From Culturomica sp. (GTDB taxonomy: Bacteria > Bacteroidota > Bacteroidia > Bacteroidales > Marinifilaceae): a DNA stretch of 64,000 nucleotides. The notes beneath the pieces were generated by a model. The model made no database searches. It was not told where the DNA came from and saw only the letters and a program-made list of their open reading frames with translations. Numbering within the stretch: the stretch's first letter is position 1; each line of letters begins with the position of its first letter. The position numbers and the translations under genes are program-made. The stretch is from contig JAISVB010000069.1 in the NCBI GenBank assembly GCA_031271755.1, positions 1 to 64,000 on the forward strand, written 5' to 3'. This document shows, one piece after another, positions 1 to 8,244 of this stretch.

Positions 1-21
1 TTTCAGGGCGTGCAATTACAC

Positions 22-54
22 AAAAAAAGAGGTTAGATAAAAACCTAACCTCTT
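22..54 (-). terminator. Rho-independent terminator of tRNA-Ser
   Basis: A 10-bp perfect stem (27-36 with 45-54, loop ATAAAAAC) is followed on the minus strand by seven T (complement of 22-28). It lies just downstream of the minus-strand tRNA gene. Confidence 0.85.
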
Positions 55-63
55 CATTTTCAG

Positions 64-151
64 CGGAAAGAGGGGGATTCGAACCCCCGAAACCCTTTAG
101 AGGTTTACACGCTTTCCAGGCGTGCCAGTTCAGCCACTCCTGCACCTTTCC
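64..151 (-). tRNA. tRNA-Ser (anticodon GGA)
   Basis: Read on the minus strand this is an 88-nt class II tRNA. The acceptor stem GGAAAGG pairs with TCTTTCC (one G-T pair) and the discriminator base is G, as expected for serine tRNAs. The anticodon loop CTGGAAA sits on the stem CACGC/GCGTG and gives anticodon GGA. A long variable arm follows, and the T arm reads CGGGGGTTCGAATCCCCC. No CCA is encoded: the bases after the discriminator are CTG. Confidence 0.95.
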
Positions 152-162
152 GTTACGGCGGG

Positions 163-191
163 CAAAGATAGGAGAAAAAGGCAAAAACAAA
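163..191 (-). promoter_or_regulatory. Promoter of tRNA-Ser
   Basis: The minus strand carries TATCTTTG (complement of 163-170), matching the Bacteroidota -7 consensus TAnnTTTG, about 12 nt before the tRNA 5' end. A TTTG at 188-191 is in about the right place for the -33 box. Confidence 0.6.
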
Positions 192-281
192 AAATAAACC
201 GGTAATTTTTACAGATTGAGAAAATAAGTAACCGTAAACCGGCAGGATGCATTGCCTGCAAATGAAGAGGGATTGTGAAAC

Positions 282-289
282 TACTTTTG
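282..289 (+). promoter_or_regulatory. -7 box for the DUF308 gene
   Basis: TACTTTTG fits the Bacteroidota -7 motif TAnnTTTG and lies 43 nt upstream of the ATG at 333. A possible TTGC -33 element at 252-255 is somewhat too far away. Confidence 0.45.
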
Positions 290-332
290 GTGCAGAACGT
301 TTAAAAAGCAGAAACATTTTAAACCTGTTGAT

Positions 333-878
333 ATGGAAACAACACACACCAAACCGATCCGTTCCAAATACTGGTGGGTCACCTTATTAGTAGGAATACT
401 TGCTGTGGTCTGCGGCCTCTGGGTATTCACCCATCCCATTGCCTCTTATCTCACGCTCGCAGTCTATTTTGCAGTTATGCTGTTCGTTTTGGGTATCAGT
501 GAAATAATAAATTCCATCGATCATAAGAAAACAAGAAATTGGGGATGGGGACTTGCTATGGGGATATTGGATGTGGTCATAGGCTTTATTTTGATCCTGC
601 ACATTGATTTATCGGCTACGATGCTGCCTTATGTCCTGGGTTTTATCCTGATGTATTGGGGCATCGGTTTTATTATGTGGGCAATCGACCTGCAGACATT
701 AAAGGTAAAAAACTGGGGTTGGGTACTTGTCGGCGGGATCCTGACGATGCTGTTTGCCTTCATGATCATTTTCCATCCGGTCCTTGGGGTTTGGAATATT
801 GTCCTGTGGACAGGATTGGCGCTTCTTTTCGGAGGAATATCTGCAATCGTGTTATCTTTTTCCCAAAGAAGATATTAA
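333..878 (+). CDS. DUF308/HdeD-like inner-membrane protein
   Basis: This 181-residue protein is almost entirely hydrophobic, with about six transmembrane segments arranged as repeated helix pairs. Each pair is introduced by a conserved NWGW sequence, at about residues 68 and 127. Length, topology and the repeated NWGW match the HdeD/DUF308 family. E. coli HdeD is linked to acid resistance, but the biochemical role of the family is not settled. It is a single-gene unit with its own -7 box at 282. The stop is 26 bp from the stop of the convergent nuclease gene. The family call is firm; any acid-stress role is inference. Confidence 0.8.
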   Translation: METTHTKPIRSKYWWVTLLVGILAVVCGLWVFTHPIASYLTLAVYFAVMLFVLGISEIINSIDHKKTRNWGWGLAMGILDVVIGFILILHIDLSATMLPYVLGFILMYWGIGFIMWAIDLQTLKVKNWGWVLVGGILTMLFAFMIIFHPVLGVWNIVLWTGLALLFGGISAIVLSFSQRRY

Positions 879-904
879 ACAGACTTCAACTTTCTAAGAA
901 GAGA

Positions 905-3736
905 TCACCTGTGGCAGATACCGGCGTACGGGCAGTTCTTACACTTGTTTAGATTTTCGGTTTGCAGGAACGGCCGGGCCGGGTCGAACAGCTCTTCCAG
1001 CAAAGCAACGAGGCAGCCGGACAACTCCTTCCGGTAAGTATTAAAATCCGATACGGGGTTCTTCTCCTGTTTCAGGCGATAGTCGTACTCCCTTTCGAAC
1101 AACAATTTGGCGTTGTAAATGCCGGGGATCAACACCTCGCCGGGATAATTCCGGGTGTAGATCAGGCAATAGAGCAAGGTTTGCAGGGCGGCTTTGTTCC
1201 GGGTGTTGTTCTCCGGGGCAAAAAGGGTGGGAATATCCCTGAAAGCGGTCGTGTCGGTTCCGGTCTTATAGTCTAAGATCCGGGTGGCTCCGCCGTTCGG
1301 ATCGATTTCGCCGATCCGGTCGATCCGGTCGATCACCCCCCCGACGGATACGTTTTTCCGGCCTTTTGGGGTCTCTATGGGGATACCGGTTTGGTAACGC
1401 TCCTCCATGGAGAGGATCCGGAACGGGGCAAACTGTTTGTCGTACCGGAGCATCTGGCCGAGGTATTTCCGGATCACTTCAAGCACCAGTTCGTTGCTGC
1501 CGTTTTCCAGCAGCCGGGCGGTTTTGGCGTCGTATATGCTGTGGTAGGCCTCCCGGATGCACCGTTCCATGCCGGTTTTTTCCTTTAGGATCCGGTCGAT
1601 GATCTCCGTCGTGATCTCCCCTCCGGCAAAGGGAAGGTAGAGCGCCCGGGCGCTTTCGTGAAAGATATTGCCCAGCAGCCGGTGATCCAACTCCTCTGCG
1701 ACCTCCTCTTTTTCCCGGATCCCGGCCACATACCGGAAGTAGAAACGGAGTGAACAGTCGATACAGGCGTTCAGGGCGGAAGGAGAGAGGATCTTTTCCC
1801 CGGTGTCTAAATAAGAAGCAAGCCGTTGCAAAACTTCCGGACTTTTTTCGATCCGGATGGGATGCGGTTCTCCGGCCGAGATGGCAGGCTGTAAACCGTA
1901 TTCCCGGATCGGCAGTCCCGATTCGTATTTGATCTGGTACAGGAAACGGCTCATCTCGCCGGAATTCAAACCCTGTGACTGGTTGTTAAAAAGAATGCGG
2001 ATATTTTCGGCCCGTTGCAGCAACCGGTAGAAATAGTAGGCGAACAGGGCGTCCTGGTGTTCCGGTACGGGCAGGGAAAACCCTTTCCGGAGGTTATACG
2101 GGATAAACGAAGAAGCAGAAGAGCTTTTAGGCAATATCCCTTCGTTGGCCGAAAGGATGACCAGATTTTTAAAATCCAGCATGCGGGTCTCCTGCAACCC
2201 CATGACCTGAAGCCCCTCCAGCGGTTCCCCTGTGAATGGAACAGAGATGGAATTCAGGATCTTTCCGATGATCCGAAGGTAAAACGGGGTCTCCGGCTCC
2301 ATCCCCTCCTTCTCGAAGCTGTTTTTCAACGTTTGAATGCCCGTATAAAACGCAAAAATACACTCCTTTTCGAGCGACTGAAGCCCCTCTTCGCTCTCCG
2401 GTTCCCGCAAAAGAAGCGACAGTACGTGCAGCAGGTACTCCGCTACTCCGCCCGGTGTTCCGGAAAAAACAGCCCGGCTCAATTCGTTGAAATGGAGGGT
2501 TTGTGCCGGGATATAAACGGTATTTTTCTCCTGAACCGTGCGGATGATCCGGTCGATCTCCTCCGGGGCGCTTGCTTTGATCAGCGGGTGATTCAACAGG
2601 GGAATAACCGATTTGTGGTAATAGTACGTAACTCCCCCGGACACTTTGGTGTATCCCGGCAACTCTCCCAGCAGGGAGATCAGTGCGGAAACGGCACTGT
2701 TCCGGGCGGGATACCCCATTGTGATGTTGATCTTTCGGATGCTTTCCGGAATGGAGTGCATCACGGGGATCAACATGCCTTCGTCGCACAGTACGACGGC
2801 ACTTTTAACACTCTCCGGTTCCTCGAACGACCGCAGCAGCTCCGGGAGCAACTTGGCCTGGCCGGCGGATGCGGGAACAGAGATCAGGTTGATCTGTTTG
2901 CCGTTGTGTTTGAAATTATTGAAATCCCCGGCCTCCAATTCGTTGGGGAACAGGGAGAGGTTTTCCCGGATAAAACGGCCGGCTTCGTGCGCTTCGTTGG
3001 TGGTGTAATAGAGGTCGTAGTCCCAGTAAAAACGGGCCTTGCGATTGTTCCGAAAGTAGGTGAATATCTGTTTTTCACAGGCATTCAGGGCATTAAATCC
3101 GGCAAACACCAATTCGCCGGGAACCTCGAATGTTTCGATCTTTTCGTAGAACCGGCGGATCCCCATCCCTTCGTAGCAGAGCTGTTCCCGGAACAACTCT
3201 TCCCGGAAACGGAGGTAAACGGCAGGAAGGTTATCCCACACCCGCAGGAATTCAGATTGTTCGTGGCTAAGTTTCTGCGGATTGAAACTGCTCCAAAAGG
3301 TGTGGATGGCTTCCACCTGTTCCTCTGAAAGATAGGAGAATCCGTCATCCAATTTTTTATAGGCCGCCAAGTTGGAAAAAAGATCTTTTGCATCGGCTAA
3401 ATACTTGTCCAGATCGTCGAAATCTTCCAACAGCATGTTTCCCCAGAAATAGAAATCTTCAAACTTCTCCTCCGTCCCGCTGCATGCTTTGTATACTTTA
3501 TACAGTTTGATGATGAGCGAGAGCGGATCAGTCCGCTTCAATCCGGTGCGGCGCTCAACAAATTCACCCAACGTCACGATCTCCGGCATCCAGACCGGGC
3601 GGTCGGTCAGCCGGGCCAGTTCGTCCGCCAGAAAAAGGCCGGCCCGTTTATTTGGGAATACCACAGTCAACTCTTTAAAATTCCCTTCGTAACGGGACAT
3701 CAGGTTGCGGGCAAGCAAGGCAAGGAATGCGGGCAT
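905..3736 (-). CDS. AddB-like PD-(D/E)XK nuclease with C-terminal Fe-S cysteines
   Basis: The protein has 943 residues. The N-terminal half resembles an inactivated helicase as in AddB/RexB: it starts with VVFPNKRAGLF, at the Walker-A position but without GKT. The C-terminal third carries a RecB-type nuclease: RLLGNIFHESARALY at about 700, then ILDYKTGTD at about 838 as the D...DYKTG catalytic core. A cysteine at about 661 (CIDCSLRFYFRY) and the terminal CKNCPYAGIC are the expected ligands of the AddB-type 4Fe-4S cluster that staples the nuclease domain. The family acts with an AddA helicase-nuclease in double-strand-break repair. No addA is in this window, so the partner must lie elsewhere. 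A minus-strand -7 box is at 3756-3763. The stop faces the DUF308 gene. Confidence 0.85.
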   Translation of the reverse strand: MPAFLALLARNLMSRYEGNFKELTVVFPNKRAGLFLADELARLTDRPVWMPEIVTLGEFVERRTGLKRTDPLSLIIKLYKVYKACSGTEEKFEDFYFWGNMLLEDFDDLDKYLADAKDLFSNLAAYKKLDDGFSYLSEEQVEAIHTFWSSFNPQKLSHEQSEFLRVWDNLPAVYLRFREELFREQLCYEGMGIRRFYEKIETFEVPGELVFAGFNALNACEKQIFTYFRNNRKARFYWDYDLYYTTNEAHEAGRFIRENLSLFPNELEAGDFNNFKHNGKQINLISVPASAGQAKLLPELLRSFEEPESVKSAVVLCDEGMLIPVMHSIPESIRKINITMGYPARNSAVSALISLLGELPGYTKVSGGVTYYYHKSVIPLLNHPLIKASAPEEIDRIIRTVQEKNTVYIPAQTLHFNELSRAVFSGTPGGVAEYLLHVLSLLLREPESEEGLQSLEKECIFAFYTGIQTLKNSFEKEGMEPETPFYLRIIGKILNSISVPFTGEPLEGLQVMGLQETRMLDFKNLVILSANEGILPKSSSASSFIPYNLRKGFSLPVPEHQDALFAYYFYRLLQRAENIRILFNNQSQGLNSGEMSRFLYQIKYESGLPIREYGLQPAISAGEPHPIRIEKSPEVLQRLASYLDTGEKILSPSALNACIDCSLRFYFRYVAGIREKEEVAEELDHRLLGNIFHESARALYLPFAGGEITTEIIDRILKEKTGMERCIREAYHSIYDAKTARLLENGSNELVLEVIRKYLGQMLRYDKQFAPFRILSMEERYQTGIPIETPKGRKNVSVGGVIDRIDRIGEIDPNGGATRILDYKTGTDTTAFRDIPTLFAPENNTRNKAALQTLLYCLIYTRNYPGEVLIPGIYNAKLLFEREYDYRLKQEKNPVSDFNTYRKELSGCLVALLEELFDPARPFLQTENLNKCKNCPYAGICHR

Positions 3737-3755
3737 ATCGGCGGTGTTTGTGCTG

Positions 3756-3763
3756 CAAATCTA
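3756..3763 (-). promoter_or_regulatory. -7 box for the AddB-like gene
   Basis: The complement reads TAGATTTG, a match to TAnnTTTG, ending 20 nt upstream of the minus-strand ATG at 3736. Confidence 0.5.
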
Positions 3764-3922
3764 CATATTTTCAGCGTGTAAACCAATATGTCAAGAAACG
3801 GAATTTCGGGGTATTTTCCTAATACAAGCTGCATTTCAGACATGAAGAAAGTTAGTCAGTGTAAGAGATGTATATTTTCAAATAAATACAAATTTTTAGA
3901 GAGAAAAACTATAAGATATAGT

Positions 3923-4064
3923 TATTTTTGCATACAACTTCTGATAATATTAAATAATCTACGGCAAAAAACAAAATAACAACACCTCCTCCGAACAATC
4001 CCTCACCAAAAAAGTCTGGGACCTCGCCGATGTAATCGTAGCAGCAGGTATGGGATTTATCGAC
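3923..4064 (+). pseudogene. Remnant of a type I restriction methylase (HsdM) N-terminus
   Basis: From about 3978 one frame reads NNTSSEQSLTKKVWDLADV and then IVAAGMGFIDY. This is the typical HsdM start (LTxKVWxLAxxLxxxGxGFxDY), but it breaks off where the family continues with ITQLTYLLFLKM. There is no ATG: the frame opens after a TAA at 3951, and the following codons to about 4162 lose similarity. A TATTTTTG -7-like motif at 3923-3930 may be the old promoter. No hsdS or hsdR gene is nearby. I read this as the stump of a deleted type I restriction locus. The match is from memory of the family, not from an alignment. Confidence 0.55.
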
Positions 4065-4130
4065 TATAGAAAGAATTTCAAGCGGATAGGAAAAATGTTC
4101 CGAAAACAGGCTGTTCCGGGCGATTTGCTT

Positions 4131-4138
4131 ACCTTTGT
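4131..4138 (+). promoter_or_regulatory. -7 box for the FAH-fold gene
   Basis: TACCTTTG matches TAnnTTTG. It overlaps the ATG at 4135, so the gene more likely starts at the ATG at 4168. Confidence 0.5.
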
Positions 4139-4167
4139 GGGGTCGACCATACCAAAAGCTGCGACGA

Positions 4168-4734
4168 ATGAAACTGATCTGTGCTGAATACAACTCCGAC
4201 GACCGGATGTCCCCGCAAGTAATCGGGGACAACGCCCTGTTGCGGAACAACAACGATTTTTACTACCCTGATTTCACCCACGAACTGAGTTGTGTCCCGC
4301 AGGTGGTTTTGCGGGCCTGCAAATTGGGAAAAGGCGTGTCGGAACGTTTTGCCTCCCGGTACTACGACCAGATCGGAGTGGGGGTGCGTTTCTATGCGGA
4401 CAGTCTTCGCAAAGAGTTGTTTATAAATGGTTTGGGGACAGGATTGGCCTCCGCTTTCGACGACTCGGCGGCACTCAGCAACCTGCAACCGTACCGGGGA
4501 GAAGATTTGACATACAGCCTGCGCCTCAACGAAACGACGGTTTTTGAAAACCGGATCTCCGCTCTGCCCGTAGGGATCCATGCATTTATTTCCCGGGCAT
4601 CCTACTACTTTATGATCAAGGTCGGAGATCTCTTTTTTTGCGGCAATCCGTTTTGTTACAGTAAATTGAAAGTGGGTGACAGGATCCGGGCTTACTTAGC
4701 GGAGCGTTGCCTGCTGGATTTCTTTATCCGTTGA
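4168..4734 (+). CDS. Fumarylacetoacetate-hydrolase-fold protein, active site apparently lost
   Basis: The 188-residue protein follows the small FAH family (YcgM/acylpyruvase type): MKLIC start, NALLRNNNDFYYPDF near residue 25, RFASRYYDQIGVGVRF near 66, LASAFDDSAALS near 95, and VGDLFFCGNPF near 154. The metal and catalytic residues are not there. The family's E-x-E (as in HHEVELAV) aligns with CVP, the Asp of the G-x-x-x-D segment is Arg (GVGVRF), the R-D that follows is not kept, and GTP is GNP. It is therefore probably not a hydrolase. I chose the ATG at 4168 because the -7 box at 4131-4138 covers the upstream ATG and because family members begin here. The last 39 bp overlap the convergent TrmH gene. 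Confidence 0.65.
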   Translation: MKLICAEYNSDDRMSPQVIGDNALLRNNNDFYYPDFTHELSCVPQVVLRACKLGKGVSERFASRYYDQIGVGVRFYADSLRKELFINGLGTGLASAFDDSAALSNLQPYRGEDLTYSLRLNETTVFENRISALPVGIHAFISRASYYFMIKVGDLFFCGNPFCYSKLKVGDRIRAYLAERCLLDFFIR

Positions 4735-5283
4735 CGCCTCGCCCCTTAGCTCCGGCAGCAACGGTTTGACCCATTGCCAGAGTACAATCCCCACGCTGAC
4801 GGCAATATTGAACGAATGTTTGGTGCCGAACTGCGGGATCTCGATGCAGCCGTCCGCCAAGTCTACGACTTCCTGTTGCACGCCTTTCACTTCGTTTCCG
4901 AAAACCAGTGCATACCGGCAACCGCTTTCGGGAATAAACGTTTCCAAAGAGATGCTCTTTTCCGCCTGCTCGGCCGCATAGATCCGGTACCCGGCCGCCC
5001 GTAGCCTGTGGATCACCTCCACCGTATCCTCCGCATACTCCCACGCCACGGCATCCTCGGCTCCCAGCGCCGTTTTGTGGATCTCCCGGTGGGGTGGGGT
5101 GGCGGTCAGTCCGCACAGGAAGATCTTCTCCAGCCGGAAAGCGTCGGAGGTGCGAAAAACCGATCCGATGTTGTTCTGGCTCCGCACATTGTCCAAAACC
5201 ACCACAATGGGCAGCTTATCTGCCTGCTTAAACTCCTCCGCACTGATGCGGTGCAACTCTTCGTTCTCTAATTTCCGGGACAT
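4696..5283 (-). CDS. TrmH/SpoU-family RNA 2'-O-methyltransferase
   Basis: This 195-residue protein has the three SPOUT motifs in order: NVRSQNNIGSVFRTSDAF at about 33, LVFGNEVKGV at about 126, and IPQFGTKHSFNIAVSVGI at about 149. The fold forms a trefoil knot that binds S-adenosylmethionine, and the Arg and Asn in motif 1 and the Ser-Asn in motif 3 are catalytic. The target could be tRNA or rRNA; the short form without an N-terminal extension does not settle which. It starts 12 bp after the stop of miaB, so the two RNA-modification genes probably share a transcript. Confidence 0.85.
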   Translation of the reverse strand: MSRKLENEELHRISAEEFKQADKLPIVVVLDNVRSQNNIGSVFRTSDAFRLEKIFLCGLTATPPHREIHKTALGAEDAVAWEYAEDTVEVIHRLRAAGYRIYAAEQAEKSISLETFIPESGCRYALVFGNEVKGVQQEVVDLADGCIEIPQFGTKHSFNIAVSVGIVLWQWVKPLLPELRGEASTDKEIQQATLR

Positions 5284-5295
5284 TCGAACAGACTC

Positions 5296-6624
5296 TTAAT
5301 TGTGTTGAGCGGGTATTCCGATAAGAGTAGCCGAGGTACAGGAGGTAACAGTTACCCGGACCAGGTCGCCGGGTTGTGCGCCGCCGGGGAAGACGACCAC
5401 CTTGTTCTGGCTGCTGCGGCCGAACAGTTCATCCGGGCTTTTTTTGGAAACACCCTCCACCAGCACCTCGAATGTTTTGCCCACATCCCGCCGGTTACTC
5501 TCCAACGAAAGGGTGGTTTGCAGGTCGATCAACTCCTGCAAGCGGCGGCTTTTCACCTCTTCGGGAACATTGTCCGGAAGCCGCTTGGAAGCGGTGGTGC
5601 CGGGACGTTCCGAATATTTGAACATATAGGCCAGGTCGAATCCCACCGTTTTCAACAGATCCAGCGTCTCCCGGAAATCGGCCTCGCTTTCGTTGTGAAA
5701 ACCCACGAACACATCCGTGGAGATTCCGCATCCGGGCAGGATGCGCCGGATGGCTTCGATCCGCTCCAAATACCATTCGCGGGTGTATTTCCGGTTCATG
5801 TTCCGGAGCACGGAGTTGCTGCCGGATTGTACGGGCAGGTGGATGGCTTTGCAGATATTCGGGAACCGGGCGATGGTTTCCAGGATCCGGTCGCTCATGT
5901 CTTTGGGGTGGGAGGTGGCAAAACGGATCCGCATACCCGGAACCGCAAGCGCCGCCCGCTCCAACAGGCCGGGAAAATCGACCTGCGCCTGTTCGTCTTT
6001 GTACGAGTAGGAATTGACATTCTGTCCCAGCAGGGTCACCTCTTTGTACCCTTTCCGCTGCAGGTCCAACAGTTCGTTCAGGATGCTCCGGGGGCTCCGG
6101 CTCCGTTCCCGCCCGCGGGTGTAAGGTACAATGCAGTAAGTGCAGAAATTGTTGCACCCCCGCATAATGGAGACAAAGCCGGAGATGGCGGTTTTGTCAA
6201 TGCGGGAGGGGCAAATATCCTTGTAGGTTTCCGTTTCGGACAGTTCAATGTTGATCGCCTTCTCTCCCCGCGTCGCCTTTTCGATCAGTAGCGGCAGATC
6301 CATGTAAGCGTCCGGCCCGACAACGATGTTGACGTTCTTTTCCTGCTCAAACAGCCGCTCTCCGAGCCGTTCGGCCATGCATCCCATCACGCCGACCAGC
6401 AATCCGGGATTTTTTTTCCGGATCTCGGAAAATCCCTGCACCCGCCCGCGTACGCGCTGTTCGGCGTTTTCCCGGACGGAACAGGTGTTTACCAGAATAA
6501 TGTCGGCTTCGTTTCGGTCCGCCGTGTATTCAAACCCCCCGTCTTTCAGGATGGCTGCCGCCACTTCGCTGTCCGCAGCATTCATCTGGCATCCGTATGT
6601 CTCGATGTGGAATTTTCTGGCCAT
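5296..6624 (-). CDS. miaB: tRNA-2-methylthio-N6-dimethylallyladenosine synthase MiaB
   Basis: The protein has 442 residues and the full methylthiotransferase layout. The N-terminal UPF0004 domain has three cluster cysteines (YGCQMN at 10, NTCSVRE at about 46, GCMAERLG at about 80). The radical SAM domain follows with CNNFCTYCIVPYTRGRERSR at about 155, then a C-terminal TRAM domain. It adds a methylthio group to i6A37 of tRNAs reading UNN codons. GRERSR after the SAM motif and the overall length favour MiaB over RimO or MtaB. A 15-bp inverted repeat covers its -7 region (6627-6668). It is followed by the TrmH-family gene. Confidence 0.93.
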   Translation of the reverse strand: MARKFHIETYGCQMNAADSEVAAAILKDGGFEYTADRNEADIILVNTCSVRENAEQRVRGRVQGFSEIRKKNPGLLVGVMGCMAERLGERLFEQEKNVNIVVGPDAYMDLPLLIEKATRGEKAINIELSETETYKDICPSRIDKTAISGFVSIMRGCNNFCTYCIVPYTRGRERSRSPRSILNELLDLQRKGYKEVTLLGQNVNSYSYKDEQAQVDFPGLLERAALAVPGMRIRFATSHPKDMSDRILETIARFPNICKAIHLPVQSGSNSVLRNMNRKYTREWYLERIEAIRRILPGCGISTDVFVGFHNESEADFRETLDLLKTVGFDLAYMFKYSERPGTTASKRLPDNVPEEVKSRRLQELIDLQTTLSLESNRRDVGKTFEVLVEGVSKKSPDELFGRSSQNKVVVFPGGAQPGDLVRVTVTSCTSATLIGIPAQHN

Positions 6625-6626
6625 AA

Positions 6627-6668
6627 AAAATAGTACTTTTGCATTCCGGGATACAAAAGTACTATTTT
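6627..6668 (-). promoter_or_regulatory. miaB promoter inside a 15-bp perfect inverted repeat
   Basis: AAAATAGTACTTTTG (6627-6641) is repeated inverted at 6654-6668 with a 12-nt spacer. The minus-strand copy contains TACTTTTG (6654-6661), which fits the -7 motif for miaB, whose ATG begins at 6624. The other arm carries the same motif facing the opposite way. It may be an operator, a leader hairpin, or a terminator for the upstream porin gene. Confidence 0.6.
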
Positions 6669-6681
6669 CAACTCAAAATCG

Positions 6682-8211
6682 TCAGAATCGGAGGCCAAAT
6701 GTCAGGCGCGCCTGGTGTTCGTTGTATTTGTTGGCGATATCCTTCGCCTGGATCAACTCGTTCGTCACCTCATTAAACTCATTCAGGAACCAACCGTCAT
6801 TGCTGTAAAAAACGGTTTTATCCTTGCTGAACCGGTAGGTGTAGGCGGCGTCTACATAATAATTCCCGAAATTGAGGCCGAAACCGCCGGAGACAGTTTG
6901 TAACTTGTCCCCTTTAGGGATGTCGTACGTAAAACTGAATCCCTTTTCCTTGTAGGGAGAGTGCTGCAATGAATAACCGCCCCGGAGGCTGAACGCGCTG
7001 TTGACCCGGTATTCGGCGCCGAAGCGTACGTTGTGTCCGCCGGTGTAGGTGGCTTTGATCGCATCGTTTTCATAGCGGTAGCTATCGCCGAAACTGTTGT
7101 CGGTGAAGCGGGCGGACGGATAGTCGACATACTCATAATCCATGCTGATGATCGCTTTCCTGCCCAGTACGCCGGCGATGCTGAGAATCGCTCTCCAGGG
7201 AGTGCGCATCTTAAAGTCATACGGCTCCAACGGGCTGAGCGTACTGTAGGAAGTCCGATCTCTGCCGAGATTCACATCCGTTGTGTTGAAATGGGCGTCG
7301 ATGCCCGATTCGTATTCGAAAGTCATGTTATACCAGGTCGGGGTGTGAATGCTGGCTCCGAGGCGCAATTGGGGGATCGGACGGTAAATGGCCCCGAATT
7401 TCAGGTTCACGCCGTTTCCTTCGATCCGCTGGTATTCGTAATAATCGAACCAGTCGAAACCGGAAGGAGCATTTGCTTCTCCGATCTCGGAATAGGACGA
7501 CTTCAATTCGTGGAAAGTGCGTTGAAGTCCGATCGTTACACCGAGGTATAACTCATCTTTGTAGTTGGTTCCGATCGTCATAGCACATTCTCCCATATAC
7601 CCCTCTTCCCGGATATTTTTTTGCTGGTTGATCCGTTCGACCGGCCCTTCCCAGAAAATGGGATTGTAAAAACCACTGCTGTCCCGGTTGATCAGAAAGG
7701 CGTCGTAAGCCGGTCCGGTAGTGTACGGATCTAAATCTTCCGACTCTGAGTCCCCGGCTTGGTAAGCCCAGATGGAGGTGAGCGAATAGTCCGAACTTTC
7801 GTTGCCGACAAATTGCTTCAGGCTGTGTTTGTAAGGGGAGAGATTGGTGTAATTGAAACCGAAATTCACCCCTTTCCAATCGGAGTCCGGCGTGTATGGG
7901 GAGTAGACTATTCCCAGGTTTCCGATGTAATACATGATGGCGGAACCGGATGTGCCGCCCGATTTGATGTGACTGACATCCAGCAGGGAGGTGAAATTAA
8001 TTTCCGATTTCCGGAACACCCCGATCCCGGCCGGGTTGGTGCTCAATGTGGAGAGATCCCCGCCGAGCGCCCCGAAAGCTCCGCCCATGGCGGCCGAACG
8101 GGCGGTGCCCTCCACAGAGTAGCGGGAGTACCGAAGCACGTCCTGGTAATTCTGGGCTTGCAACACTCCTCCCATCAGCAGGAGAGCCGGTAGTACGAAT
8201 AGCTTCTTCAT
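6682..8211 (-). CDS. FadL/OMPP1-type outer-membrane porin
   Basis: This 509-residue protein has a cleavable signal peptide (MKKLFVLPALLLMGGVLQAQ). The mature N-terminus has TARSAAMGGAFGALGGDLSTLSTNPAGIGVF, the conserved N-terminal plug of FadL/TodX-family proteins. The rest alternates short aromatic beta strands and ends in RLTFGLRF with a C-terminal Phe, as expected for an outer-membrane barrel. FadL proteins move hydrophobic compounds across the outer membrane; the substrate here is unknown. It begins 33 bp after the lipoprotein gene at 8245-9675 and is probably cotranscribed with it. Confidence 0.8.
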   Translation of the reverse strand: MKKLFVLPALLLMGGVLQAQNYQDVLRYSRYSVEGTARSAAMGGAFGALGGDLSTLSTNPAGIGVFRKSEINFTSLLDVSHIKSGGTSGSAIMYYIGNLGIVYSPYTPDSDWKGVNFGFNYTNLSPYKHSLKQFVGNESSDYSLTSIWAYQAGDSESEDLDPYTTGPAYDAFLINRDSSGFYNPIFWEGPVERINQQKNIREEGYMGECAMTIGTNYKDELYLGVTIGLQRTFHELKSSYSEIGEANAPSGFDWFDYYEYQRIEGNGVNLKFGAIYRPIPQLRLGASIHTPTWYNMTFEYESGIDAHFNTTDVNLGRDRTSYSTLSPLEPYDFKMRTPWRAILSIAGVLGRKAIISMDYEYVDYPSARFTDNSFGDSYRYENDAIKATYTGGHNVRFGAEYRVNSAFSLRGGYSLQHSPYKEKGFSFTYDIPKGDKLQTVSGGFGLNFGNYYVDAAYTYRFSKDKTVFYSNDGWFLNEFNEVTNELIQAKDIANKYNEHQARLTFGLRF

Positions 8212-8244
8212 AGTAGTTATCGTTTTTCTGTTGTACGTCTGTTC

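Noticed and set aside
2015..3328. 437-codon plus-strand open frame inside the AddB-like gene
   Set aside because: It is antisense to a well-supported nuclease gene, has no recognisable motif, and follows from the codon use of the real gene.
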